A stretch of 64,000 nucleotides of DNA from Antitrichia curtipendula (GCA_951230915.1 OX579636.1:30315567-30379566), one strand, 5' to 3'; shown: positions 22,543-35,388, numbered from the stretch's first letter. A program made the numbers and translations. The notes: generated by a model from the sequence alone, not told the origin.

Positions 22543-23235
22543 GATTCTATCTCACCACTCTTTCACTCACTAAACGTGTTTGTGAAGAACCATAGAGAAA
22601 AGAGAAGGAATGAGAATGGCGGTGGGGTTTAAATAGTAACTGGAAAACCCTAAGTTCCTGACCCGACGAAGTTCCCGTAAGTTCCCTAGCCGGAACCCCT
22701 ACGATCCGGAACTTCCGACTGTCCGGCTACTAGTTCCGGAACACTGTGTTAACCTAATTACCATTTTACTCTTTGTAGGAAAGAACTCTTTTCTAATTTT
22801 AGTTTTTAGTGTCTAATTTCCTATGCCTATGCAAAAATTGCAAAAACTTCTTCCTATTTGTCCCTATATCATGCATTATTCTGAGTTTTCGGATGTTACG
22901 TATCGCTACAGTTTTGAAAAGAAAAAGGAAGAAAAACAAATAGTAAATAGGTTGATTTTGGGAGCTCTCTAATTTTGTTATTACCGCAAAAAGGGTTGGA
23001 TAGGCTTGTCTTGGAGTTTGGTTGGATTTTTGAAACCATTTAGTAAGATTTGGAAAAGATTTAGTAGGAATTTGGGGTTGACAAAAATTGCTTAGATAAA
23101 AGAAAAACAAGGGACTTGTAAAGAGAAGTTGTAGGAATAGGGTTAATTAGAAGTAAGCTTTCTCTTCAATTGTAACAAAAAATCAGAAGTTATAAAAAAA
23201 TTAGCGGCAAGCAAAACATCAAGCGGGGAAGAACC

Positions 23236-23298
23236 ATGGCACAAGTGGATGACTTTGAAGAGGCCCCAACATATTGTTATGTTGAAGCAAACTCCGAG
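23236..23298 (+). CDS. Possible orphan first exon (21 codons)
   Basis: ATG in good context (ACCATGG) opens MAQVDDFEEAPTYCYVEA and meets a donor-like GAG/GTACAT after 21 codons. A TATA-like TATAAAAAA lies about 45 bp upstream. No matching downstream exon is evident in the next 3 kb, which is AT-rich. It may be the start of a lost gene or chance. The rest of 22,543-26,530 holds nothing else I can support. Confidence 0.25.
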
Positions 23299-26200
23299 GT
23301 ACATTCTCAAACCTCTCTTTTTCCTTTAATTAGCAAAATTAATTGAGGCCGAGGCCTAAAAGCAAGGCAGACTACTTAGAAGTAGAGTCAGGTCAAATTT
23401 AAGTCTACAATCCTATATATCAAGTCTAGAGATTTCAGAAAACCTAAAGTAGGCCAAAATTGGATTTAAAACGAAGAAGTTAGAGGCAGATGAAATTTAG
23501 AACCTAAAATGGATGAAACTTATAATTTTTCATCTATAAAGAACAAGAAGGGAAACTTAAGAAGTAGACATTTACTAGAGGTAAAAAGTGAAAGAAAAAA
23601 TAAATTGAAAATTGAAAACTAGGAAAAATTAATGGATGAAGTTTGATTAACCAATTAGCGGTTCAAATTTCATCTATCCATATCTTTTGATAGAAATATC
23701 CAAATATTTTGGATCTTACGTTTTTGGAAATGGAATGAGATGCTCTTTTTTTTGTAGTGAAATTTAGGGTAAAATCATTTTCTTTAGGTAACTACAGTAG
23801 CCATAGTAATTTGTCCATTAGGTTTGAAATTTGTGGCTTATTCAACAAGGTGTAGGGCATTTAGGAATTAGATAGAAAGATCCATTGCTTGGAAGGCACA
23901 ATGGACCAACACTAGGCACCCAATGGAGTAGAATTATCCAAAACATAAGAACTTAGTTGTGTTCCGCTTATATGTCAAGGGTGGACATACACGCGTTCAC
24001 ATGGGCCTACAATGTTTAGTAAGGAAGTTCTTTCTTAGCTTGGTTGAATAATCCATCAGTGGAGTGTCTTCACCCCATTACCATCAGTCCGGGTCAAAGT
24101 CCAATAATTGGACTACTCCTATGTAGCTGCTACAGTGATTGTTGGGGCCCTTTTTTTTACTTCTAGGACACGGATTCTATGAATGATGCATGTAAAGATA
24201 ATCTTGGTGTTTGGCCGCAAAAGAAAAGTCAGATGTCTAGAATTTTGACTAATTGTCGCCAAGGGCATTTGTCGCAACATGAATATAACTTGAGGTTGTT
24301 TTTGTAGGAGGTTGAAGCTGGTGGCACGTACTTGCCAGATAATTTGCGGCAATAGATTATCATTTTGTGAGAAGAGTCCAACCCACTCACCAACGTTCAC
24401 TACGTCCTATTGTGCAAGTAATCTCCGCTAAAGGAAGTGCACCTAATTTTGAGCTTATTACTAAAATCGACTCATCTTTTTGTTGCATAAAATGCAACCC
24501 TTTTGAAATGTAGGATTACTTTGGGTGATCAACATTTTGAAATTTCATAGTTTATTTGCATGTTGTCCAAAAAATAGAAGATAAGAGAGTCTAGAATCCT
24601 TTTTCAGTTGCCAAAAGGCTTAGCACAAACTAAAATAATTTAATCATGGGAACCATGCTTAGATGCTTTTTAGGACGATTCTAGATGTAGTTAGATTAAA
24701 TCTACAGACTGCTCATAGACTGTACATTCCACAGTACTAGTAGATCTTACAACATTGTCACGCACTGCTGAGCTTGTTTCTTGATATGCAAGGTACTGAG
24801 GTAATGGGAGTCTGGGGTTCAAGAATAGCCCCCGGTTCAAAGGCTACAATACCGGTATCTTGCTTGACGTGCTGTGCTGGGGATTGCAGATTTGCAGGAG
24901 CGCATAACTTGGATTGTTTCTTGAGCTTAGGTAACTAATCTTAAAATCGTGCAAATATTAAGCAATTCAGCATGGTTTCCACTGTTATATTGAATTTTTT
25001 TGTAGGCTCTTATTTGTAGATTTTGGGGGGGCAATTTGGTAGCCATTTGCACCAAAATAATGGGTCCTGCACCTCACCCTTGGAACACAAATAGTATTGA
25101 AAGAACAACAATTGAAATCACCAAAAAACTTCAAGTTTAAAAAAAAAATATTAGATGAAATCATCAAATTGTAGGTGAAAACAAAATTATGGATATGGAT
25201 ATGGGATATGTGCTAATGGGATATTTTCTATTCAATATGTGGATGAATGTTGAAATTTGAAGCACCACTATAACATTTACTCTTGCAACTTTGGCACTTG
25301 AGTTCATAAAAAATGAAAAAAAAAAAAACTTTTTGGTTATCAAAAGGGGATTTTCAGAATACTTTTTTTGGAATACTATATGAATAAACTACAAATTTCC
25401 AAAGTGCTAAAAACAAGTGTTCTAAACTTGACCATAGACTCTCACAAATAGTATCCAAATATGTAATACTCAACATTAGATGAAATTCATATCGTCTACA
25501 GGGTTGCGAGTTCCTCCAAGTTTCCGAATTGTGGGAACTTTGCCACAACAGTAGATTGACGTGGCAAAGCAATTGCCAAGTATATATAATTATTTATTCT
25601 AACCAACACTAGCTGGTTCACAATATTGGGAATGGGCCTAAAGCAACCCTCCAAATGAATGCCCCTGAAAAACATCTAATGTTTTAGAAAGCAATTGAAA
25701 TGAGGTATAGCTACCTTATTAGGTGTATCATTATGTAAGATAAAGCTTATATGTGGTGAGAGTCACATGCCTCTCTTCCTAAATCACGTTTGTGCATCTT
25801 GACTTCCAATAGGCCACAATTCTTTGTGCAAAATAACCCGAAGACTAGTTTCCAAGAAATAATTGAAAAGGAAAGGAACCATACCTAAAAGTGACACTTT
25901 TTGGTAGTTCCACTACCTCAAAAGTTAAATGACCAAGAAAATTTGATGTAATTATTCTCAAACTCAATAGAAATTGCAACTCAAGTGCTTTTGTAATTTT
26001 TCAAAATTCTAGTAATACTTTACAAATTTTTAGAGTTGATAACATAGGATATTCAATACACAACACTAAATCCACCTTGTCACCTTTGAAACATGGAATG
26101 TCTCAACTTCCATTGATTGCTTCAATAAAAAACTCACTTCTCATTGGTTGTTTTTAAAAAGTTGTAGTGATTTTGAATCATGGAATTGTTTATTCAAGCC

Positions 26201-26657
26201 CATTTCTAGATGATTGTTAGAGAACACAAGGTGCTTAAATTAGGTGCTTCTACTTTAGGCCTTCTTTGGTACCACTTAATTAGGCTCAATATTGATTTTT
26301 TTAAATGTCAAAGTGAAGGTAAATTACACAAGAACTTATATCAGTTGAAATGAATGAAATAGTAGAAAGGGCTTTTCATTCTAAATCCACCGGAACTAAT
26401 CAATGTATAATATTTGCAAAGAGGAATTTTGGAAATTTATCAAAAAATTTAAATTTTAAAACTTAAATTTAAGATGAATTTAGTTGTTTTTGTTGCAAGA
26501 ATAGATAAGTTAGAGGCTTATATAAATATATCATATACCTCAATAGACCAAAAGTGTCCTCTTATAGTTTGGAAGTCCAATTCAAAGTGTTGTAACTTTT
26601 GCATACCCTCGGATGATGCTACCCTTGGATTTTAGTTATTGTGTTAAATTTTTCATG

Positions 26658-27635
26658 TTAACCTCTGAAGGTCACATGGGACAAAAAACGTCCTCGTAGC
26701 CTAAAAGTCAAATTCAAAGGGTTGTAACTTTTGCATCCAATGTCCGAATTCAAAAAAACTTGTTGGAGAAGCTTTGAAGACTAGTCTAATTTGTGGGAAA
26801 AAAAATTCAGATCAATCCAAGATGTATAATAGTTTTGGGAGCCAATTGAAGTTCGTAGGTTCAATTTGAGCTCACCAAACTGCATTTGATGGCTGCAACT
26901 TTGGGGGCTTGTATCTTTGTAATCTAATGTTTTTTTTCAATAAAATTTGTTGGATTTTGTTTCCACTGAAGTCTAATTGTTGTGGTAAAGTTTTCATGTC
27001 AATCCGAGTTGTTTCGAATGATTGGGAGCAATTCAAAGTTCAAAATCCAGACATTGGTGGATTGCAATGAACTTTGGCGGCCTATAACTTCTTCATACAA
27101 TGTCCAAATCTAATAATACTTGTTGGCAAAGTTGAGCATACTAATCTAGTTTGTGTTGTTAAAATTTCATAGCAATCCAAGTAGTTATGAGTGAATGAGA
27201 AGCATTTTAGTAGAAGGAGTTTCAGTCATAGATGTGATTTTTTGTTACTTTTTTCACTATTTTCTGACATTTCAAATCCGTTTTGCGGACACAATGATTC
27301 ATTTGAATGTTATTTTTTTCCACCAAAGTGTATATATTCTGTTTTTGAATCACTTTGTACCTTAAAGTTTTTTCATTTGAGTAGGTTTAGAAATCAAATT
27401 TCACCTCCAAATGTGTTTTTAAGAAAATTTCAGCACCTTTTTTCAACACTAAAACATTATAATCTTTTAATCTATACGGTCAAATGACCCTAAATTTGGT
27501 CCACACCATCTACAACATGCACACTACAATATTGTACGGTTGAGATCTTCATACCTTACTCTAATTTTGACTTTTTAGACTTGCAAAGGTAGGCAGTTTT
27601 TAAGCCTGGTTGGACCTCTGACGTTTAGGGGTTAA
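26658..27635 (+). mobile_element. Family-1 TTAA element nested in its relative
   Basis: Flanked by TTAA at 26,658-26,661 and 27,632-27,635; ends read TTAA CCTCTGAAGG and GACGTTTAGGGG TTAA. The 970-bp interior carries the same phrases as the host copy (TTGTAACTTTTGCAT, CTTGTATCTTTGTAAT, AAGCATTTTAGTAGAAGG). Removing it and one TTAA rejoins the host element at the right place. TTAA target duplication with CCC-type ends fits piggyBac-like elements. Confidence 0.72.
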
Positions 27636-28221
27636 TCCAAGTTGTTTTGAATGTTTGGGAGCAATTCAAAGTTCAAATATCGAACATTTTTGGATTCCGG
27701 TGAAATTCAACAACTTGTTTCTTCTTTATACAGTGTTTGTTTCCAATAGTTGTTTTAGAGAAAGTTGTGCATACTAGACTAGTTTGTGTGGCTAAAATTT
27801 AATATCAATATAAGAAGTTATGAGTGACTAAGAAACATTTTAGTAGAAGGAGGTTCAACCTTAGATGTGTTTTTTTTCAACTTTTTATGCTATTTTTTTT
27901 TACATTTCAAAGCCATTATGTAGATACACTGAGTCAATTGAATGGTATTTTTTTTCACCAATGTATTTGTATGCTGATGTTGAAGCACTTATAGTTTAGA
28001 ATTTTTTTCATTAGAGTCAAATTTCACTTCCAAATGTGTTGCTAGGAAATTTTCAGCATCCCTTTCCAATGCTAAAACGTTATTTTTTGCAATCTATGTG
28101 ACCAAATGACTCCAAATTTGTTTCACCTCATTTACAACATGGTTACTACAAGATTATATGGTTGAGATTTCTATACCTAAATTACATTCATACCTATTAC
28201 ATTTCAAAAGCAATGATGTTT

Positions 28222-29153
28222 TTAATTCCTAAAGGACCAGAATGCGTTTTATGACAACATAGAAATTTGGGCAGGCATGTGTGACTAGAGATGTGCAAAT
28301 TTTAGGCTGAAATTTTAATAGAAGGTGGTGACAAGGAATATCTTGCATATGCACTAAATTTCATGACATTTAGAAATATGAGTCAAAATTTATGGCCTAA
28401 CATGTTATTTATTTTTTGTACATGCATAGTCTAGGTAGATTAAAAAAACTAACTTTTCCATAAATAAAAATTTGAAATTTTTTTTATAGATTTATATATA
28501 TGTGGAAAGCTACGAATCATTCTATTTTGATCAATGAGTCAAAAATTATGAGGTGTTTTTGTTTGAGGGCAATTATGAATTTTCAATTCCAAACTAAACT
28601 TTGAAGTCCTTTATTTTACTCAATTTTCAATATTTTTTGAAAAGAATTAAATCATAGGATGTAGATTGTTTATGACAACATTGCAACCATTGGGATTGGC
28701 ATTTTTCAATTCCATAACTAAATTCTTAACAATTTTGTATTTTGAATCATTCTCTACTTTTTTTCTACTTACTATTTTTTTCCTATATGTTGTACAATTC
28801 CAAATGATCTAAATTTTTTCAAGCATGTAGCCAACTTTCCTTGAAGAATGATTCCAAAGAAGCACCACCATTTTGGACATTTTTTCATACAAATATGATC
28901 TTGTGAAGTGCAGCTGCCCCGTTTTTTGCAGGCCCCCAAAGGGGTTTTGTCACTTCAAACGCTACTATCTTGCAGTGTGTATGATGGATTTAAAAAAAAA
29001 AATTCCACATCTTCTCAAACCAACATACGAAAAGATCCTACAGTTACATGTGTCCAAAAATGTGTGTTTTTTCAAAAATTTGGTGCTTGTACTAGAAATG
29101 GCCGTTTTGGAGGGGTTTTGGTGAAAACATAGTCACGGTCCTTTCAGGGTTAA
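28222..29153 (+). mobile_element. Second TTAA-flanked element nested in the same host
   Basis: TTAA at 28,222-28,225 and 29,150-29,153; ends TTAA TTCCTAAAGGACC and CGGTCCTTTCAGGG TTAA are inverted relatives. About 924 bp, no transposase ORF. It interrupts the host at a TTAA present in undisturbed copies (ATTTTTAAATCC at 40,362, seen on the opposite strand). Confidence 0.62.
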
Positions 29154-29509
29154 ATCCAGGGTGAATAAGAACTTAGGGTTTTCAGAAGATGGTGCCGCCC
29201 ACTGTTTTGGAATTTTTGACCCGCAACTGACCGCCGTCCCGCCGGGCCTCGAGTTTGTTCCTTTCCTCCTTCTTGTTTTCTTGTTCATCAATGAAAGCGA
29301 GAACTCATTGCGGCCGAGGCCCGGTGAGTCTGTCTGCGCGTCTCCCCAATGATGACTGGCGCGCCCACTCCGTCCCGATTGTGGGTAGTGCAAACGATGA
29401 GTGGCCGTTCTTTCAAGATGCAAATGAGTTAAGTTCATGAAAAGCTAAGGCAGTGAGGCCTGTCATCCCAGGAAGGGAGGAATGATTTATCGATCCTGCA
29501 TTCCTGCAT

Positions 29510-29700
29510 GCCGTGGCTGAAGGCAGGCAAGGCAAGGCAAGGCCCTGCACTCACTCACTCATTCAAGTCCAGTGAAGTGAAGTGAAGTGAAGTTACAGTA
29601 TGATCGATAAGCTTAACTTCCCTTCAGTTGAAAGCAGACAGTCAGGTTCCTCAGCTCCTCAGGTAGCGTAGCGTAGCTGAGCTGAGCCGTGAATGATGCT
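29510..29700. repeat. Short tandem repeats in a GC-richer stretch
   Basis: Contains AGGCAAGGCAAGGCAAGG and a run of about four GTGAA units (29,574-29,594). The wider stretch 29,160-31,650 is richer in GC than its surroundings; another short run of CCCAG units lies at 29,998-30,016. I see no supported gene in 29,180-30,068. Confidence 0.6.
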
Positions 29701-30068
29701 GTCAGAGGAATGATACAACGGATGATGCATCATGTCAGGGGGGAAGTTACGGCCTCGCAGATTCGGTTGGTCTCCCAGGGATGCCCTGTCAGACAACCTG
29801 CTGAGCTCCATGCCTCGCCCGCAACTGAAGGGGGCTAAGCTTAAATTGAAGCAGCAAAACCAACGTAGAGTAGGACCAAAACTTTGTCATTGCTAGCTAC
29901 TGACAGCACAATGTGCATTCGACAGGGTTGAAAATTTGAAGTTGGAGCACATTTTGCAGTGGTTTTAGCCACAGGACCGCTGGCTCCAATCCACTCAGCC
30001 CAGCCCAGCCCAGCCATGCAATGTAACATTTGCAGAAATTGCTGCATGGGCAGGAGTTCAAGGGCCAG

Positions 30069-30290
30069 GGAGGATTGTCCCATGTATTGCCCCATCAAAC
30101 GGTAAATGTTAAAATTGCCCCGTGTTTTGTGCCGCTTAAATATTGTATTTCTTCATGTCTTCTAGCTAATTAAGGGCCTTTGGTTGCAAATATGAATTCA
30201 AATTTGCAAACTTTATCATATGCAACAAATAAAAAATTCCAGCGTTTTTTGCAGGGATAAAACACAAGGCAATACATGGGTCAATCCTCC
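30069..30290. mobile_element. 222-bp inverted-repeat element (MITE-like)
   Basis: The left end GGAGGATTGTCCCATGTATT is matched by the inverted right end GGAGGATTGACCCATGTATT; an inner inverted pair (GTGTTTTG near 30,120 and AAAACACAAGG near 30,260) follows. No coding capacity and no clear target duplication. Confidence 0.55.
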
Positions 30291-30816
30291 TTGGCTGAGT
30301 TTTCAAGCTCCCATCTTGTTTTTTGTCTAAAATGAATATCCTCTATACATAAGAGTAACTATAGGGTTGATTTTGGTAACACCTATTTTCCAGCACTGTG
30401 GAAATTAATAGTTTTCTTCATACAAAGTTCCAAAAAAATGCATTCTAAGAGGACTCTAAAATCCCCTTATGACTATCAACAAGATCCATCAAAAGTGAAG
30501 AGTAGAAGGTGCTGTTAACTTAGTGATAACGGCATAAACAGACATAACAAAAATTCTATGCCAAATTCTTGGAGCCGCTGAAGCAGTCAACGCAAAATGA
30601 AAACAGAAATGGAGCCTGAGCAGCCTTAGGAGGTGGATTAGTTCCCAGCGAAGAGAACCTTGAACCCAAAGCAAGCATCATCACCCTGCAGCAGCTAAGC
30701 TTGAGCTTAAGTTAGCTGCAGTCAGTTACCCTACAAGCTTTACATTGTCGCCATCTCCCCAAACAAATGGAATTCCTTTGCCCGCCATTGATCCCTCCCC
30801 CTTCCCTTCCTTCCCA

Positions 30817-31095
30817 TCAACGTAACGCCGCCTTCCCTCTCCCGTGACCCCATCTCTGTTGCTCCACCAGAGCCTCACATGCAGCTGTGACCGCATTCCT
30901 ACCAGCTTTCAATAATCCTCTTTGCAAGTTGGTTTCTTGGCTGGATATATCATCACTTGCTGCTGCGTATTTGGTGATGGTGGAGGCTTTTTCCATCACG
31001 TTTGACTCTTCCTGACGACCCCGACCTGGGACGCCGTTAGTGAAACTGGCACCAAACGCGGGATAGAATTGTGGGATTTTTACTGTACCATGCAT
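30817..31095 (-). CDS. Unrecognised small ORF (92 codons)
   Basis: ATG-initiated, with non-repetitive composition and GC above its surroundings (MHGTVKIPQFYPAFGASF, later AAASDDISSQETN and KAGRNAVTAACEAL, ending GKAALR). I know no family for it. No signal peptide or membrane segment. It could be a short gene, a terminal exon or chance; the rest of 30,291-31,777 holds nothing else I can support. Confidence 0.22.
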   Translation of the reverse strand: MHGTVKIPQFYPAFGASFTNGVPGRGRQEESNVMEKASTITKYAAASDDISSQETNLQRGLLKAGRNAVTAACEALVEQQRWGHGRGKAALR

Positions 31096-31777
31096 TGCAT
31101 ATATGTGGGGTGTAGTCTTTCTTGGAGGTTACTGAATGCGTAGGCGATTTCGATTTGCATCGTTCTAGGCTCTTTGAGAATGAGATGGAGAGGACTGAGA
31201 AGGTAATTGAATTGATGGATGGATGTAGGAGTACGGGATCTTATCTTTCCTCTCTTGGATAGGTTGCTGGTGCATGTTGAGAAGGGATAATGCTTGCAAA
31301 AAATCGGTCACCTCAAGAGAGTGTAGTTTCTCTTCTGCTTGCATTTTCTGGTCTTTGATGAGAGGCGCATTTGCAGATTCATGAAACGGGGCTGTCTAGG
31401 CTCAGTTGCAAGCCCTCTTTCCCTGCCAGTGTTTTCATGTGAGCTGCATTGGTGTGAGTGACATGTTTCCAGCCTTCTTAGAGCTTTTACTGTTAGTGGC
31501 ACCTCGGTTACTAGAGGTCTAGCTGCTCTCTTCACACCAATGCTCGTTCCAGACTGAGGCAAAAAACAAACACTGAGAGCTTCTTTGAGTAATCGGGCAG
31601 GGCCCTTTCTGTTTAAAGAGAGTTTGAGCTCCGAATAACGTTTGTTTGGTGATTTCTTAGTGAGTGTATTATATTCTTTAAAGAAAATATCCGAGGCTTT
31701 GATTGATTTACCATTTGTTAAGTACTGGGGTCTCTCTTTGTATCCTCTCTACTGTATCTTTCCAGAATTTCCCTACC

Positions 31778-32919
31778 ATGAGGGACGTGAAGTATCTGGT
31801 GCTGCTGGCATGTCTCCTCACAGGTATTTATCTTTGCTCATTCATTCCTAAAAATTCAGCACATGCAATGCTTTCTGCATTTTTGAGACGAAGAAGCAGT
31901 AAAAGCCCACTAAGAGTTTTTGGTTTATCATTAAGAATGTCGACAGCGAAAGATTGCAGCCATTACGAGCTACGTCATCAATGATTGTTGTCCTACCTGT
32001 GGTGTGTGTAGGCGAGGCTGCCTTTGCTCGTGGACTTTGTCAACCCCAGGTTAGTATTTGCATCCGCATATTTCATAAGACTCGCAATAGGACAGATGAT
32101 AAAGTAATCTGAGGCCTTGACACTTGGTGACAATTTTCAGAATACTGAGACAGGTGAAGCCATTAACTATATAAATCACTTTTTAGGGTTTTCAAACATA
32201 AAAAAACAACTGGAGTTTCAAAACACACGCAGAGAAATAGCTGGCTGCAATGAAGCAAGATCAACTTGTACTCAATGTGAGCTTTACTCTAGTCTTGGCT
32301 ATCTATCTCATGCTTGGTCTCGAAACTCACATAGTAATGAGCGTCTTGCTGTGGTAGCGTAGGTTTTGAGATGGCCTCAACCCTCTCTAACTGCAGTGCC
32401 TCGAGGGAAAATGGACTCTTATTAACGCGTTCACAACTTGGCATGTGAACGTTTTCCAATGATAGTTATCAGGATACACTGACATAGGATGTGCAATCAC
32501 AGAATGGGCTGAATTTTTAACCAGATTCTTGGTGTAATTTAACACAAATTCTTGTTTGGCTGGCATGTCTGTCACAAACGCAGGCCATAGACAAGAAGCA
32601 GGGATGCCACATTACCCCTGAAATTGATGCCTCCACACTGACCAGTGCCACATTCAGCCTTACAAATGGCACCGTCCTCCAGATTTCCCCGAGTTTTCAA
32701 GAGCCAATTTTCAAGCACCACGGGGACATGATCATCCCTCGAAGGAAGCTGGGCGGATTCAGGGAGTGCTCCCCGTGCACATGCTGTGACTCCACTCGGC
32801 GCTGGTGCTTGCCCACCGTCTGCTGCTACCAGATCGATTGCGGAGTCCGGGACCTTCCCTTTGGAATCTGCTCTTTCACTCCCATTTCATGTTCATGTCT
32901 AGGATGCAGAGACAAGTAG
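31778..32919 (+). CDS. Secreted Cys-rich small protein, plant DUF7866 type (3 exons)
   Basis: Exons 31,778-31,823, 32,012-32,049 and 32,584-32,919 join in frame (15 codons+1, 2+12 codons, then phase 0) to about 139 residues. The N-terminus MRDVKYLVLLACLLTGGEA followed by AFA is a signal peptide with a likely cut after AFA. The C-terminal 50 residues carry the family signature: ECSPCTCC, CLPTVCCY, IDCG, PFGICSFTP, then CSCLGC, with Cys pairs that should form disulfides. DUF7866 proteins are widespread secreted plant proteins of unknown role. Donors are CAG/GTATTT and CAG/GTTAGT. I am sure of the last exon; the two short 5' exons are my best reading. Confidence 0.72.
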
Positions 32920-33201
32920 GTAGTTTGATGATAAGTTACTGAAGGTACTTACTTGGTCAGGACTAGGTGTTGGATTAGGACATCAATAAGCGGCCATCTC
33001 AAAGGGGGGAGCCGTTGCATGCATTTTTCTCATTTCTTCGTTGCCATTAGAATCTCAGTCTGTAAAATCTGGTTATCAAAATTCATTGCACCATGTTGGC
33101 CATTGCATCACTTTCTTTTGGAAGTATTACCAACATGACCTTAAACCGCCGCTGTGGAATGACTTCACCGGCCTTAGCACATGGCGCAACATCCTTTAAT
33201 G

Positions 33202-33338
33202 AATGGTTTTGGGCCCTTCTCACAAACATGTAAGTCATGAAATTATATAACACTTCATAATTTCATCAAGTCTTGACTTTTAACATTCATAGAACTTACA
33301 AGTCAGAATTCTCATCGAAAGAAGGGCCCAAAACCATT
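33202..33338. mobile_element. 137-bp hairpin element (MITE-like)
   Basis: AATGGTTTTGGGCCCTTCT at the left is repeated as its exact inverse at the right (19 bp), so the transcript would fold back. AT-rich core, no ORF. No target duplication recognised. Confidence 0.6.
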
Positions 33339-33543
33339 TGGTTTCCATCTGTTTTCAAGTAGAATAAACCTGTATAAAATTGTGATTTCGACTCTATCTA
33401 CGCACTTCAGCTCAAATGAATGACAATTAACTTGCAAGTTCTACCTCAGTGATAGCATTGTTGGCCCAGCTCCCAGGTGACTCAGTCACCACCTTCCATC
33501 AGTAAGTAACTGCACGCTTTGACAGCTACAGTACACTATCTTA

Positions 33544-33582
33544 GTGCAGTTGCAGCCGCAGCCGCAGCCGCAGCCTCAGCGT
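33544..33582 (+). repeat. GCAGCC microsatellite
   Basis: A short run of GCAGCC hexamers with small variants (GCAGTTGCAGCCGCAGCC and so on). The rest of 33,339-34,441 shows no gene. Confidence 0.7.
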
Positions 33583-34441
33583 CACCCTGAAAAAGAAATG
33601 GTGTCAGACAGAGCAGGCGGGGGAGTGAAACTTTTGTTTGTAGCGCAACAAATGGGAGGCACGCAACCCCAAGGTGAAGGTACCGTTTCTTTCCACCACC
33701 AGACAGAGAAGGTATGGAGGTATCGTCCGTCAGGCCAATTATGGTAACAACCCAAACCTCACGGAAGGTGGGAACGCGGGTCACGGCACGGGCATAACAT
33801 TGTTTACCAATGTGGCAGGGGTGCCTTTTTTTGCATCCATGAAAAGGGGACCCCGGAGTGAAACAAATTGTCTTATATGGCTCCTCAATCCTTGAATTAA
33901 ATGATAAGGGCCTCCTGCCACGTGAGACTGGTGGTCCAAGTTTGCAGGGGAGCTAGAGGGTCCAAGTTTGTAAGTGTACTAGCATGTGGACCGGGTGGGT
34001 GGGGGAGAGATCGAGTAAGAATTCCCCACGTATCAATTCCCTCCTAGTTGACCTATCTTGACCAACATTTTGTCCACCGATTTTGATGAAACATAAAAAT
34101 CTTCCTTTTTGGTTCAGTGGGTTCGACAAGACAATTGGTGGGATCTTCTTGTCTTCTAGTGGGTTTTTTGCTCACCAATCTCATATGGCAAGAGGCCTTA
34201 AGTCCCTATAAGACATGTAACAAAGCATAAGTGAATACCTCTCTAGCATAGGGAGGCGTATTGACTGGTTAGAGCATATCCAATGTGGAGATGGAAATAA
34301 GCACAATACGTAGAAGTGGAGGTCAGAGGACTTCATTATGATCCAACAACTTTCCAAAAAAAATTGACCTAATGCAAAGTTGGCAATCCCAACCTCAAAT
34401 GGATTTTTTTGCATTATAAAAAAGAGAGAAAAGACTCTACA

Positions 34442-35388
34442 TAAACCCCTAAAAGCCCAAGGCCATTTTTCTATCAAAACCCACACAAAATTGCCACAAA
34501 ATTGCCACAAAATTGCCATTGCATTCACCAATGAAAAAAATAAAAATAAAAAAATAGAATCTAACCATAGGATCTTGTACTATATTTGATCGAAATCATG
34601 TAGTAAAAATTTTATGAAGTTTGATTCTATAGATTGAGAGATATTAGCATTCAAAGTTGGAATTTTTTTTTTTTTTGACACTAGCCTGTGATTTTAGATG
34701 GCTTTGATTGCCATTTATAAAAAATAAAATTTGCACTATGGAATTTGAATTTAATATTTAATATGCTGAAAATTTGAGTTGGAAGTCTAGGAAAAAAAAA
34801 TTTAAACACACTTAATTTTCATTTCTTTAAAACTTTGTTAAGTAGAAGTAGGTCCAAGATTGAAAGGAAAACTAAATCAATGATAGCTCTAAGATGGAAT
34901 TGAAACACAATAATTCCAACAGTGAGATTATTCTATCTGTCAAAATCAACCTTGTCAAACAACATTTTTTGAAAAATTGTGAAAATTGCATTCAAAAATG
35001 AATCCTACAAGTTATTTTTTTAAGAAGATTCTCAGATTGTCCAAAAAACAAGATTGTTCATAGCTTTCACATCACTAATCCAAATGGAACAAATCAAAGC
35101 TTCACATGTAGACAAAAATATGATCTATAAGGAAAAAATATTAAAAAATTTAATTTCAAGATTTTTTGGATTTCTTTCTCTACCCAGTGACTTGAAAATT
35201 ATGTTTAGGGTGACATAACTTTTGCTCCGAGGCATTGATTAAAACTAAAAATTATATTTCCATGAAGATAAAAATCTTTTCTATCTTATTAGAAAGTTTT
35301 TAGAAATTTTTATTAAAAATTGAGGTCACAGGAACTTGCCCGAAATCCATTTTGTCTCCCGAGGGGACAAAGGGCTTTTAAGGGTTAA
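34442..35388 (+). mobile_element. Family-2 TTAA element, direct copy
   Basis: Left end TAAACCCCTAAAAGCCCAAG (first TTAA base mutated) and right end GCTTTTAAGGG TTAA. About 947 bp, AT-rich, no ORF. Its interior matches the inverse of 36,369-37,252 and, in part, 38,845-39,118 (TAGCTTTCACATCA, AATCCAAATGGAA). Confidence 0.55.

Larger units (their letters stand above)
26530..29180 (+). mobile_element. Family-1 TTAA element (host copy) split by two later insertions
   Basis: This non-coding element matches, in opposite orientation, 40,335-41,288 and 57,198-58,174. Its sequence runs to TTTTTCATG at 26,657, resumes after the inserted element at 27,632 (TTAATCCAAGTTG, matching CATGTCAATCCAAGTTG in relatives), runs on to 28,225 (AGCAATGATGTTTTTAA) and resumes at 29,150 (TTAAATCCA). 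Left and right ends are worn, so outer limits are approximate. Confidence 0.65.

Noticed and set aside
19600..22800. LTR retrotransposon with paired LTRs around the dead gene
   Set aside because: I found no matching long direct repeats, no polypurine tract or primer site and no reverse transcriptase, so only a pseudogene is called.
24770..24920. tRNA- or SINE-like segment (GGTTCAA motifs)
   Set aside because: The two GGTTCAA motifs do not sit in a foldable cloverleaf and no A box lies at the right distance.
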